DNA of 64,000 nt, from positions 558,001 through 622,000 of the forward strand of contig NZ_CP044426.1 in NCBI RefSeq assembly GCF_008824185.1, read 5' to 3'. Both the position numbers and the translations under genes were made by a program. This stretch comes from Paracoccus pantotrophus. Its GTDB lineage: Bacteria; Pseudomonadota; Alphaproteobacteria; Rhodobacterales; Rhodobacteraceae. Of the stretch, positions 1-7,585 are shown piece after piece. Numbering within the stretch: position 1 is the first letter of the stretch; the number at the start of each line of letters is the position of its first letter. The notes beneath the pieces were generated by a model. It saw only the letters and a list, made by a program, of their open reading frames with translations. It had not been told where the DNA came from and did not search any database.

Positions 1-774
1 GTGGGCGCCGGCTACGACCAAAAGGACGTGCGCGAACTGGCCAAGCTGCTGACCGGGCTCAGCTTCTCGCATCAGGCGGGCTTCGCCTTTCGCCCGCTCT
101 GGGCCGAGCCGGGCGCCGAGACGGTGTTGGGCCGGGCCTATGGCGGCGGCCGGCGCGACGGGCTCGACGCCATCCGCGACGCCTTTCGCGACATCGCCCG
201 CCGGCCCGAGACCGCGCGGCATCTGTCGCGCAAGCTGGCGGTGCATTTCGTCTCGGACGACCCGTCCGAGGATCTGGTCGAGGCCATGGCGGCCACCTGG
301 CGCGACACGGGCGGCGACCTGCCGCAGGTCTATCGCGTGCTGGCCAGCCATCCCGACCTGGCGTCCGGCCTGCGGCAGAAGGTGCGCCAGCCCTTCGATT
401 TCTGCGTGGCCGGGCTCAGGGCGCTGGGCATCCGCGGCGAAGGGATCGCCCGGCTGGAACTGTCCGCGTTCCGCCGCATCGCCTGGGGCCCGCTCGAGGC
501 CATGGGCCAGCCCTGGGGCCGGCCCAAGGGCCCCGACGGCTGGCCCGAGGCGGCCGATGCCTGGATCGCGGCGCAGACCCTGGCCGCGCGGATCAACTGG
601 TCGCTGCGCATTCCCCGCCTGCTGCTGGACGAATTGCCCGACCCGCGCGAGATGCTGGTCTCGGCCTTCGGCGGCACGCAATCGGCGGAACTGGCCTGGG
701 CCGTACCCAAGGCGGAATCGGCGGCCGAGGGCGTGGCGCTGATCCTCGCCTCGGGCGATTTCAACCGGCGATAG
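1..774 (+). CDS. DUF1800 family protein, C-terminal part (cut by window start)
   Basis: The reading frame is open from base 1, so the visible 257 residues are the C-terminal part of a longer protein; full-length DUF1800 proteins usually exceed 450 residues. The visible part carries the family pattern: a segment beginning VRELAKLLTGLSF, then RHLSRKLAVHFVSDDP and the tail SGDFNRR. Members are exported proteins of unknown biochemistry that are nearly always encoded next to a DUF1501 protein, as here, where the next start is 12 bp downstream. The AGGAGG just after the stop serves the downstream gene. The pair is probably one transcription unit. The family call is firm; no function can be assigned. 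Confidence 0.85.
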   Translation: MGAGYDQKDVRELAKLLTGLSFSHQAGFAFRPLWAEPGAETVLGRAYGGGRRDGLDAIRDAFRDIARRPETARHLSRKLAVHFVSDDPSEDLVEAMAATWRDTGGDLPQVYRVLASHPDLASGLRQKVRQPFDFCVAGLRALGIRGEGIARLELSAFRRIAWGPLEAMGQPWGRPKGPDGWPEAADAWIAAQTLAARINWSLRIPRLLLDELPDPREMLVSAFGGTQSAELAWAVPKAESAAEGVALILASGDFNRR

Positions 775-786
775 GAGGATGGGCAG

Positions 787-1968
787 ATGCTGACACTGGA
801 CCGGCGCCTGTTTCTGAAGGGGGCGGCGCTGATCGGCTGCTCGGCCGCGGCGCATCCGCTGATGAGTTCGATGACCTTCGCGGCGCTGCCGGGCGAGAAC
901 CGGCTGGTCGTCATCATCCTGCGCGGGGCCATGGACGGGCTGGACGCGATCCAGCCCTATGGCGACCCGATGCTGCGCAAGCTGCGCCGCAGCCTGTCGG
1001 TCGGGCCGGAAAACGGTGCGCTGGACCTCGATGGCTTCTATGCGCTGCATCCGCGGCTGGAGCCGCTCTTGCCGCTGTGGCAAAAGGGCGAGCTGGCCTG
1101 CGCCCATGCCGTCTCGACCCCCTATCGCGACAAGCGCAGCCATTTCGACGGCCAGGATCTGCTGGAGGCGGGCACCGGCAACGACCTGCCGGTGGACCGG
1201 CGGGTGGGTGGCTGGCTGAACCGGCTGCTGCAGGCGATGCCGGACGCCACGGCCGAGACCGCCTATTCCGTCGGCGTCGAGCAGATGAAGATCCTGACCG
1301 GCAAGGCCGCGCATCTCAGCTGGGCGCCGCGGGCCTGGCTGAAGCTGTCGCCGCAGGCGCAGATGCTGCTGGAGCATGTCTATCACGACGACCCGCTGTT
1401 TCGCGACGCGGCGCAGGATGCGACGCAGATCAGCGCCGAGACCTCGGACCTGGGCAAGATGCCGGGGCCGACCGCCGATGCGCAGGCGCTGGCCGCCTTT
1501 GCCGCCAGCCGGCTGAATGCCGCAAGCCGCATCGCCGCCTTTTCGCTGGCCGGCTGGGACAGCCATGCCAACCAGGCCGCCGTGCTGGGCCGGGGGTTGG
1601 ACCGGCTGGCGGCGGCGATCCTGAAGCTGCGCGAAGGCCTGGGGCCGAACTGGGATCGCACCACGGTTCTGGCCATGACCGAGTTCGGCCGCACCGTGCG
1701 CGAGAACGGCTCGGGCGGGACAGATCACGGCACCGGCGGCGCGCTGTTGATGGCAGGCGGCGCGATCCGGGGCGGTCGCGCCTTCGGCGACTGGCCGGGC
1801 CTGGGCGAGGGCCAGCTTTATGCCGGCCGCGACCTGATGCCCACGCGCGACATCCGCGCCTATGCCGCCTGGGCCATGCATGGGCTGTTCGGGATCGCGC
1901 GCGACAGGCTGGAGCGCGAGATCTTTCCCGGCCTTGACCTTGGCGGCGATCCGCGGATGCTGGCCTGA
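787..1968 (+). CDS. DUF1501 family exported protein
   Basis: This 393-residue protein starts with a twin-arginine-like leader (DRRLFLKG, Arg6-Arg7, then a hydrophobic alanine-rich stretch ending near residue 33), so export by the Tat system is likely. The body resembles the sulfatase/alkaline-phosphatase-like fold of DUF1501: the strand VVIILRGAMDGLDA early on, SHFDGQDLLE in the middle, the block LAMTEFGRTVRENGSGGTDH, and HGTGGALLMAGG towards the end. These Asp/His clusters suggest metal binding, but the reaction is unknown. It follows the DUF1800 gene after a short gap with a good ribosome site (AGGAGG at 775-780). The two products are probably exported or complexed together, an inference from their consistent pairing across bacteria. 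Confidence 0.85.
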   Translation: MLTLDRRLFLKGAALIGCSAAAHPLMSSMTFAALPGENRLVVIILRGAMDGLDAIQPYGDPMLRKLRRSLSVGPENGALDLDGFYALHPRLEPLLPLWQKGELACAHAVSTPYRDKRSHFDGQDLLEAGTGNDLPVDRRVGGWLNRLLQAMPDATAETAYSVGVEQMKILTGKAAHLSWAPRAWLKLSPQAQMLLEHVYHDDPLFRDAAQDATQISAETSDLGKMPGPTADAQALAAFAASRLNAASRIAAFSLAGWDSHANQAAVLGRGLDRLAAAILKLREGLGPNWDRTTVLAMTEFGRTVRENGSGGTDHGTGGALLMAGGAIRGGRAFGDWPGLGEGQLYAGRDLMPTRDIRAYAAWAMHGLFGIARDRLEREIFPGLDLGGDPRMLA

Positions 1969-1989
1969 GCCTTCGCCGGAGCTCTGCCC

Positions 1990-2721
1990 ATGTCCCAGGA
2001 TCATCTCGACCGCGCGCCCGCGCCTTCGGCCCAGGGCGGCGGCTTGCGGCCGACCGGCCCGCTGGTCGCGGGCTTCGCTCCGCCGTCCCCGCCCGGTCCT
2101 GACCGGATCGAGGGCCGCCATGTGCTGCTGGAGCGCCTGGACCCCGACCGCCATGCCGAGGATCTGTTTGCGGCCAACCAGGGGCAGGATTGGGTCTGGG
2201 ACTACCTGGGCTATGGCCCCTTTGCCGATCTGCCGGCCTATCGCGCCTGGCAGGCCGGGATGGCGGCCAAGGCGGACCCGTATTTCTATGCCCTGCGCGA
2301 CCGCGCGACCGGCAAGGTCGGCGGGCTTGCCTCGTTCCTGCGCATCGACCCGGCCAATGGGGTGATCGAGATCGGCCATATCGAGATCGCGCCGCCGATG
2401 CAGCGCAGCCCGGCCGCGACCGAGGCCATCTCGCTGATGATCGGCTGGGCCTTCGATGCGGGCTATCGTCGGGTCGAATGGAAATGCGACGCGCTGAACG
2501 CCCCGTCCCGCCGGGCGGCACTGCGCTATGGCTTCGCCTTCGAGGGCGTTTTCCGCCAGCACATGATCTACAAGGGCCGCAACCGCGACACGGCCTGGTA
2601 TGCGATCATCGACCGCGACTGGCCTGCCCTGGCGCGTGCGCACCAGGCATGGCTCGCGCCCGGCAATTTCGATGCCGAGGGGCGCCAGCGGCAAAGCCTG
2701 TCGGCGCTGACCGCGGGCTAG
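1990..2721 (+). CDS. GNAT family N-acetyltransferase (RimJ/RimL-like)
   Basis: This 243-residue protein has a disordered Pro-rich N-terminus (about 35 residues) followed by a GNAT fold. The segment RHVLLERLDPDRHAEDLF opens the domain, and a beta-bulge region IEIGHIEIAPPMQRSPAATE precedes the acetyl-CoA site. Near the end, WKCDALNAPSRRAALRYGF is the RimL-type pattern in which Asn-x-x-Ser contacts the cofactor. RimL relatives acetylate protein N-termini or small amines using acetyl-CoA in the cytoplasm; the substrate here is unknown. The gene lies 21 bp after the DUF1501 gene, so it may share its transcript, although no functional link is evident. Its stop lies 2 bp from the stop of the convergent response regulator gene. 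Confidence 0.82.
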   Translation: MSQDHLDRAPAPSAQGGGLRPTGPLVAGFAPPSPPGPDRIEGRHVLLERLDPDRHAEDLFAANQGQDWVWDYLGYGPFADLPAYRAWQAGMAAKADPYFYALRDRATGKVGGLASFLRIDPANGVIEIGHIEIAPPMQRSPAATEAISLMIGWAFDAGYRRVEWKCDALNAPSRRAALRYGFAFEGVFRQHMIYKGRNRDTAWYAIIDRDWPALARAHQAWLAPGNFDAEGRQRQSLSALTAG

Positions 2722-2723
2722 GC

Positions 2724-3452
2724 TTATGCGTTCCGCGCGCTTGCCAGCCGGTCCTGCACCAGCCCGCTGATCCGCGCCAGGCCGGTGGCGAGCGCCCGGC
2801 CCTGTGCATGGTCGCGCGCCAGCGTGGCCGCCGCATCCTCCAGCATCCGGTCATGGGCCGAGCGCGCAACCCCGGCCAGGAAGCGCGCGATATAGTCGAT
2901 GGCCGCGGTGTCCTCGGCCTCTGCCAGCACGTCGGCGACATGCGCCAGATCGTCGCGCAGCGCCTCGGGATCGGCGGGGATCGTCTCGTCGGGCAGGATG
3001 CGCAGTCCTTGCGGCCGCGCATCGGGCGGCAGGGCGGCCAGGATCGCCTCCTGGAACAGCGCCAGGCTTTCGACGGGTTTCGCCAGGAAACCGTCCGCGC
3101 CGGCCGCGATCGCCGCCTCGCGCCTGGCCGGGTCGCCCGAGATGCCCAGGATTACCGGCACCCGCGGCATGGCGCGGGCGATGGTGGCGATCATGTCGGC
3201 ACCGTCGCCGTCGGGCAGGCCCATGTCCACGATCACCGCCCCCGGCCGGTAGGTCTTTAGATGCCGCAGGGCCGAGCGGATGCTGTCGGCCCGCCGGATG
3301 CGCGCGCCCGAGCGCAGGCACAGCAGCCGCACCGCCTCCGAGGCGACGCGCGAATCCTCGACCACCAGCACCGTCAGCCCGGTCAGCGGCCGGTTCGGCA
3401 GGGTGGCCCGCCAGGTGGGAAAGTCTTCCGCACCGATGTTTTCCTGTTCCAT
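2724..3452 (-). CDS. Response regulator with helical C-terminal extension
   Basis: This 242-residue protein has one receiver domain at about residues 25-140. The acidic pair is in LVVEDSRVA, the phospho-acceptor Asp in VIVDMGLPDGDG, and the switch Lys in FLAKPVESL, so phosphorylation should be possible. The remaining ~100 residues are helical and alanine-rich, with no DNA-binding, GGDEF, EAL or HD-GYP motif that I can recognise. The output may therefore be protein-protein contact or a phosphate-transfer role. No histidine kinase is encoded nearby, so it is an orphan regulator. It is convergent with the GNAT gene and divergent from the epimerase gene, with ~135 bp of upstream sequence between. 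Confidence 0.8.
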   Translation of the reverse strand: MEQENIGAEDFPTWRATLPNRPLTGLTVLVVEDSRVASEAVRLLCLRSGARIRRADSIRSALRHLKTYRPGAVIVDMGLPDGDGADMIATIARAMPRVPVILGISGDPARREAAIAAGADGFLAKPVESLALFQEAILAALPPDARPQGLRILPDETIPADPEALRDDLAHVADVLAEAEDTAAIDYIARFLAGVARSAHDRMLEDAAATLARDHAQGRALATGLARISGLVQDRLASARNA

Positions 3453-3588
3453 CTCGTAAAATCCTAACTGGGAATCACATTCTGTCCCAAGGATTGCGCG
3501 TTTTCCCTAAGAAGCGGTTAACGGCGGCTTCTTTTCCTTTCCCCCGCGGGGCTCTGGCCTTAGAAGGGCGCAAATGACGGAGGAAGTG

Positions 3589-3993
3589 ATGATCGGACGC
3601 CTGAACCATGTCGCCATCGCCGTGCCCGACCTGAAGGCGGCGGCAGCGCAATATGAAAACAGCCTTGGCGCCAGGGTGGGCGCGCCGCAGGACGAGCCCG
3701 ATCACGGCGTCACCGTCGTCTTCATCGAATTGCCGAACACCAAGATCGAATTGCTCTATCCGCTGGGCGACGAAAGCCCGATCAAGGGCTTCCTGGAAAA
3801 GAACCCCTCGGGCGGCATCCATCACATGTGCTTCGAGGTCGACGACATCCTGGCCGCCCGCGACAAGCTGAAGGCCGAGGGCGCGCGCGTGCTGGGCAAT
3901 GGCGAGCCGAAGATCGGCGCGCATGGCAAGCCGGTGCTGTTCTTGCATCCCAAGGATTTCAACGGCTGCCTGATCGAGCTGGAGCAGGTCTGA
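3589..3993 (+). CDS. mce: Methylmalonyl-CoA epimerase
   Basis: This 134-residue single glyoxalase/VOC-fold protein interconverts (2S)- and (2R)-methylmalonyl-CoA, the step between propionyl-CoA carboxylase and methylmalonyl-CoA mutase. The metal ligands are visible: His7 in RLNHVAIAV, a His in GGIHHMCFEV (78/79) and Glu130 in CLIELEQV. The fit is end to end with the family's usual 130-150 residues. I chose the ATG at 3589 because GGAGGA (3579-3584) sits just upstream. An in-frame ATG at 3574 would add five residues and place that site inside the gene. The stop overlaps the start of the next gene (TGATG), so the two are translationally coupled. Confidence 0.95.
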   Translation: MIGRLNHVAIAVPDLKAAAAQYENSLGARVGAPQDEPDHGVTVVFIELPNTKIELLYPLGDESPIKGFLEKNPSGGIHHMCFEVDDILAARDKLKAEGARVLGNGEPKIGAHGKPVLFLHPKDFNGCLIELEQV

Positions 3994-4253
3994 TGAGCCT
4001 GACCGGGGGCATCGTCCTTTACGCCGTGCTGTGGTTTCTGGTGCTGTTCGTGCTGCTGCCGATCGGCCAGCAAAGCCAGGCCGATGTCGGGCAGGTGACG
4101 CCCGGCACCCCGGCCGGCGCCCCGCATGAGCCCAAGCTGAAGAAGAAGGCGCTGTGGGCGACGCTGATCGCCGCCCTGGTCTGGGGCGTGATCGCCTATG
4201 TCATCATCGCCGGGGTCATCACCCGCGCCGACCTCGAGGCCTGGACGCGCTGA
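3993..4253 (+). CDS. DUF1467 family small membrane protein
   Basis: This 86-residue protein has two predicted transmembrane helices: residues ~5-24 (IVLYAVLWFLVLFVLLPIG) and ~57-77 (ALWATLIAALVWGVIAYVII). They are joined by a short polar loop containing PGAPHEPKLKKKA. This matches DUF1467, a small inner-membrane family found almost only in alphaproteobacteria and often downstream of mce. Its function is unknown. Its ATG overlaps the mce stop, so it is expressed with the epimerase. Its last 35 bp overlap the 3' end of the convergent EI24-type gene. Confidence 0.88.
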   Translation: MSLTGGIVLYAVLWFLVLFVLLPIGQQSQADVGQVTPGTPAGAPHEPKLKKKALWATLIAALVWGVIAYVIIAGVITRADLEAWTR

Positions 4254-4920
4254 GATGGTAGAGGTGGGTGAAGCCCGCCGCCGCCAGCACCGGGACGACC
4301 ACGTTCAGGACCGGCACCGTCAGCAGGGCCGCGATCAGCACCCCCAGCGCCGTGGCCTGCACCGCCAGGCCGCGGCGCAGCGCGGTCGCCTGCGGCTCGT
4401 GCAGGTGGCGCCGCGCCGCCATCTGGAAGAACTCGCGCCCCAGCAGCCAGCCGTTGCCGCCATAGAACAGCAGCGAGGCCAGCGGGCCCAGGAAGGGCGC
4501 CAGCGCCAGCGTGACCAGCGTGACCAGGATCACCGCGCCCATGACCGCCAGCGATTCCCAAAGCCCGTCCCAGAAATCGATGGGCAGGCCCTTGTTGCCG
4601 GGATAATGCGTCTCTTCGATCGCTTCCGAAACCCGCTCGGCGAACAGCCCCGAAAAGCTCGCGGCGACCGGGATCATCAGGAAGATGCTCATCAGCGGGA
4701 ACAGCAGCGGCGAGCCCCAGGACAGCGCCGGCGCCAACGGCACCGGGCCGATCCAGGGCAGGGCCAAGGTCTCGGGCGCAAAGGCGCGGATCGCCCAGAA
4801 CGCCCCGACCTGCAGCGCCACCAGCAGGGCCAGCGTCAGCGCCACGCCAAGCGCGACCACGCCGAAGATGCGCGGCCGCAGCAGGTCGCCCCAGGCCAGA
4901 ATCAGCGCCCGCAGCACCAT
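4219..4920 (-). CDS. EI24 domain-containing membrane protein (CysZ-like)
   Basis: This 233-residue multi-spanning membrane protein (about six hydrophobic segments) matches the EI24/CysZ family. CysZ of enterobacteria moves sulfate across the inner membrane; alphaproteobacterial members are less well characterised. The start MVLRALILAWGDLLRPRIFG resembles other family N-termini, and the long hydrophilic reading frame upstream belongs to a different frame of the nitroreductase gene. The ATG overlaps the nitroreductase stop (TGATG), so the two are coupled. The 3' end overlaps the DUF1467 gene on the other strand by 35 bp. Sulfate transport is possible but unsupported by context, since no cysteine-synthesis genes are nearby. 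Confidence 0.8.
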   Translation of the reverse strand: MVLRALILAWGDLLRPRIFGVVALGVALTLALLVALQVGAFWAIRAFAPETLALPWIGPVPLAPALSWGSPLLFPLMSIFLMIPVAASFSGLFAERVSEAIEETHYPGNKGLPIDFWDGLWESLAVMGAVILVTLVTLALAPFLGPLASLLFYGGNGWLLGREFFQMAARRHLHEPQATALRRGLAVQATALGVLIAALLTVPVLNVVVPVLAAAGFTHLYHLSASRPRGRRG

Positions 4921-5510
4921 CACAGGAAGGTCGTCTTGGCCGCGACATCCGGGCGCGGACGCTCGGGCGGGGTCGGGCCGCGCCGGCCGATATGGATCAG
5001 CCCGACGATGCGCTCGCCCGCGCCCAGGCCCAGATGGGCGCGGGCGAAATCCGGCTCGGCCGCCGGGCCGGTCAGCCAAGCCGCGCCATAGCCCGCCGCC
5101 AGCGCCGCGTTCACCAGCTCCAGGCAAACCGCGCCCGCGGACAGGAACTGCTCCCATTCCGGCACCTTGGGGCTTTCGACCGGGGTCGAGACCACCGCCA
5201 CGATCACCGGCGAGCCAAAGGCGGAGCGCGCCTTTTCCGCCGCCGCCTCGTCCCCGCCCTTGGCCAGCACATGCTGGGCCAAGACGGGCGCCAGCCGGTC
5301 CAGCGTCGCGCGCTCCAGCACCGTGAAGCGCCAGGGTTCCAGCTTGCCGTGGTCGGGCACGCGGGCGGCCAGTTCCAGCAGTTCCATCAACGCCTCGCGC
5401 GAGGGGGGCGGGCCGGTCAGCAGTTTCGGCGGGTGCGAGCGTCGGCGTGCCAGGAAGGCCAGGGTGGCGGGATCGGCATATTCCATTCGGTCCTCGTCGG
5501 GTTCGCGCAT
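4920..5510 (-). CDS. Nitroreductase family protein (YdjA-like)
   Basis: This 196-residue FMN-dependent nitroreductase-fold protein opens with LAFLARRRSHPPKLL, where the arginine cluster binds the FMN phosphate. It continues with AARVPDHGKLEPWRFTVL, then FLSAGAVCLELVNAALAAGYGAAWLTG, and ends in a Gly-rich VGLIHIGRRG. These are the usual landmarks of the YdjA/BluB-like small nitroreductases, which are flavin oxidoreductases with unsettled substrates. I placed the start at the ATG whose complement is 5508-5510, preceded by AAGGGCAGGAC. A longer frame would run into the divergent DUF167 gene at 5592. The ORF ends in a 1-bp overlap with the EI24-type gene. Confidence 0.82.
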   Translation of the reverse strand: MREPDEDRMEYADPATLAFLARRRSHPPKLLTGPPPSREALMELLELAARVPDHGKLEPWRFTVLERATLDRLAPVLAQHVLAKGGDEAAAEKARSAFGSPVIVAVVSTPVESPKVPEWEQFLSAGAVCLELVNAALAAGYGAAWLTGPAAEPDFARAHLGLGAGERIVGLIHIGRRGPTPPERPRPDVAAKTTFL

Positions 5511-5591
5511 GTCCTGCCCTTCAGATAGCCGCGCCGGCCCGCCGGCACCAGCCGGCATTGCCTTTTTCGCCGCGCCCGGCTTGAAAGGGGC

Positions 5592-5840
5592 ATGACCGAC
5601 CTTAGCCATCTTGCCCGGCCCGGCGCCGAAATCGCCGTCCGCGTCACCCCGCGCGCCTCGCGCAACGCGGTGATCCTGGACGGCGAGGCGATCCGCGTCA
5701 CCGTCACCGTGGTCCCCGAGGACGGCAAGGCCAATGCCGCGGTGGTCAAGCTGCTGGCCAAGGCGCTGGGGGTGGCCAAGTCGCGGCTGGTGCTGGTCCG
5801 CGGCGCCACGGCGCGCGACAAGCTGTTCCGCATCGACTAG
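5592..5840 (+). CDS. DUF167 (YggU) family protein
   Basis: This 82-residue protein fits DUF167/YggU over its whole length. The core pattern IAVRVTPRASRNAVI is followed by EDGKANAAVVKLLAKALGVA and then SRLVLVRGATARDKLFRID. It is a small cytoplasmic alpha/beta protein found in bacteria and eukaryotes with no proven activity. It is transcribed divergently from the nitroreductase gene, with only ~80 bp between starts, and is followed 26 bp later by a convergent hypothetical gene. The GAAAGGGGC just before the ATG is an acceptable ribosome site. Confidence 0.88.
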   Translation: MTDLSHLARPGAEIAVRVTPRASRNAVILDGEAIRVTVTVVPEDGKANAAVVKLLAKALGVAKSRLVLVRGATARDKLFRID

Positions 5841-5866
5841 CCGGCCCGACTGGCTGGACCGACGAG

Positions 5867-6118
5867 CTAGCCGCGTTGCAGCCGATAGTTGCCCTCGGGC
5901 AGGTTCAGCGCGGCGCGCAGCTCTTCCAGCTGCTCGATGGTCAGGACGATCTGCGCCAGCTCGCCGGTATCGGGGTCGAATTGCTCGACCACGACGCGGT
6001 CGTCGAAGCTGTGGATGACCACATCCTCGTTCAGCGGGCGCGAACCGATCTCGCCCTGCGGCAATTCGTCGATCAGGGTGATGACGGTCGCGTCGAAATC
6101 ATGCTCGATGGTGAACAT
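5867..6118 (-). CDS. Conserved small hypothetical protein
   Basis: This 83-residue acidic protein (start MFTIEHDFDATVITLIDE) has no domain that I can name. It is rich in Asp and Glu, contains the strand-like segments VVIHSFDDRVVVEQFD and IVLTIEQLEELRAAL, and ends NYRLQRG. The start is set by AAGGA six bases upstream of the ATG complement at 6116-6118; an in-frame ATG at 6151 would add 11 residues of poor composition. The codon pattern is typical of the surrounding genes, so it is probably a real gene. It is divergent from the M48 protease gene. Confidence 0.7.
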   Translation of the reverse strand: MFTIEHDFDATVITLIDELPQGEIGSRPLNEDVVIHSFDDRVVVEQFDPDTGELAQIVLTIEQLEELRAALNLPEGNYRLQRG

Positions 6119-6246
6119 CGGGGATCCTTCCCGTTCGGCTTTCCCCGACAATCGCGTGATATTGCGGCCGGGGCAAGTCCGGGGCTTGGCGCGGGGCGGC
6201 CGCCACGGCTAAAGTGGCGCAAACACCGGGCAGGCGAGGGCGGCAG

Positions 6247-6984
6247 ATGATCAGGACATGGCAGGCGGTGGCGGCGGTCGTGCTGGTGCTTGCGGGCTGT
6301 GTCGCCGCGCCCGTGCCGCAGCCGGGCGGGCCCGATGTCGTCATCACTCCCGCCCCGGACACGCCGGCCAATGCCTCGGCCTCGGCGCGCACCTTCGTCT
6401 CGGTCGTCAGCCGCATGGAGCCGGCGGTTGAGCGCGAATGCCTGCAGCGGCGCACCCAGCCGATCAACTGCGATTTCCAGTTCGTCGTCGATGACCGCGC
6501 GGGGCTCGAGCCGAATGCCTTCCAGACCGTCGATCCCAGCGGCCGGCCGATCATCGGCTTTACCCTGTCGCTGATCGGCGAGGCGCGCAATGCCGACGAG
6601 CTGGCCTTCGTCATCGGGCACGAGGCGAGCCATCACATCCTGGGCCATATCAGCCGCAAGACCGGCGCCGCGACCGTGGGCGCGGTGATCCTGGGCGGGC
6701 TGGCCAGCGCCTATGGCGGCGATCCCGAGACGATTCGCACCGCGCAGGATTTCGGCGCCCAGTTCGGCGCCCGCTACTACTCGAAGGATTGGGAGCTTGA
6801 GGCCGATTACCTGGGCGCGATCATCACGCTGAATGCCGGTTTCGATCCCGAGCACGGCGCGCTGTTTTTCGCCCGCATCCCCGATCCGGGTGATAAAATT
6901 CTGGGCACCCACCCGTCGCGCAGCGCGCGGATGGGGCAGGTCGCGCGGGCGGTGGCCGATTACCGGGCGGGCCGGGTGCGCTAG
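6247..6984 (+). CDS. M48 family metalloprotease, lipoprotein
   Basis: This 245-residue lipoprotein has a leader of about 18 residues ending in the lipobox LAGC; the Cys would be lipidated after cleavage. The zinc site is intact: IGHEASHHILGH contains the HExxH motif, and DWELEADYLG supplies the downstream Glu ligand. The tail TLNAGFDPEHGALFFARI followed by LGTHPSRSARMGQV matches the BepA/LoiP-type M48 proteases that act on outer-membrane proteins in the periplasm. The start MIRTWQAVAAVV follows GGGCGGCAG; an earlier in-frame ATG at 6214 would put an Arg-rich piece before the signal peptide. A role in envelope quality control is inferred from the family. Confidence 0.88.
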   Translation: MIRTWQAVAAVVLVLAGCVAAPVPQPGGPDVVITPAPDTPANASASARTFVSVVSRMEPAVERECLQRRTQPINCDFQFVVDDRAGLEPNAFQTVDPSGRPIIGFTLSLIGEARNADELAFVIGHEASHHILGHISRKTGAATVGAVILGGLASAYGGDPETIRTAQDFGAQFGARYYSKDWELEADYLGAIITLNAGFDPEHGALFFARIPDPGDKILGTHPSRSARMGQVARAVADYRAGRVR

Positions 6985-7223
6985 CGTGGCCGCCGCGGCA
7001 TTGCCGCAAGGGCTACGATCCGAACGGAACGGTTTGTTTTTGCGAAGGAAAGTTGCGATCCTGGCAATCTGCGGACGTAAAAGATCAATTTGCTTGCCGA
7101 TTCTGCCCCGAACTGAACTGTTCCGCCAAAAATTGCTTTCATAGGCGAGAAATTGCCGATAGTTTCCCGCTTGGGCTGGGTCACGTCCTCGTTTGCCGGG
7201 CGGCTTTGTGTTTAGGAGCTTTC
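6985..7223 (+). other. Gene-free, AT-richer leader region
   Basis: These 239 bp lie between the M48 protease gene and a small gene at 7224 and are visibly less GC-rich than the flanking coding sequence (for example the TTTGTTTTTGCG and AAAATTGCTTTCATAGG stretches). The frame of the downstream gene stays open back to 7053, but the peptide upstream of 7224 looks non-coding. The stretch probably holds the promoter and a long 5' leader for that gene. I could not single out a convincing -35/-10 pair. Confidence 0.4.
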
Positions 7224-7580
7224 ATGATCGGGGTTATTTTATGGAGCAGTCCGGCCAAGGAAAAGGCCGTGATCTGGTGCGAGGATCATGGCGCCCTGGC
7301 CTATTTGCAGGGCAGGGAGAACCTGTTCGTCCCGACGGAATGGCCCGAGGCCGGCGATCTGGTCGAGCTTGAGTTCGAAATGCAGGCCGACCTGCGCCAT
7401 GCCCGCCTTGTCAGCATCGTCGGGGGCGACAAGCGGTCGCAACTGCCCGGCCTGCTGCGGGACATGGGCGAAAGGAACAGGGACGGAAAGGCCGCACCGG
7501 CCCGTCCTGTGTTGCGGGTGATCTCGAACGCCGAAGGCGAGGCGCAAGAGCGGCCACTGAAACTGGTGGCCGCCCGCTGA
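7224..7580 (+). CDS. Conserved hypothetical protein, possible divergent cold-shock-like fold
   Basis: This 118-residue cytoplasmic protein is preceded by an excellent ribosome site (TAGGAGCTTTC ATG). The first ~70 residues (MIGVILWSSPAKEKAVIW onward) follow the strand order of a cold-shock domain: G-V-I-L-W at the start, a middle LFVPTEW segment, then DLVELEFEMQADLRHARLVS. However, the nucleic-acid-binding RNP1 motif (KGFGF) is missing and is replaced by KAVIWCEDHGALAYL. The rest is polar and probably flexible. It is likely a Rhodobacterales-restricted family. The OB-fold reading is inference from pattern; no function is assigned. It is convergent with ilvN, with 5 bp between stops. Confidence 0.6.
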   Translation: MIGVILWSSPAKEKAVIWCEDHGALAYLQGRENLFVPTEWPEAGDLVELEFEMQADLRHARLVSIVGGDKRSQLPGLLRDMGERNRDGKAAPARPVLRVISNAEGEAQERPLKLVAAR

Positions 7581-7585
7581 TTCGT

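Noticed and set aside
4219..4253. The 35-bp overlap of convergent coding ends as a possible antisense regulatory device
   Set aside because: Short tail-to-tail overlaps are ordinary in compact genomes, and both proteins look complete.
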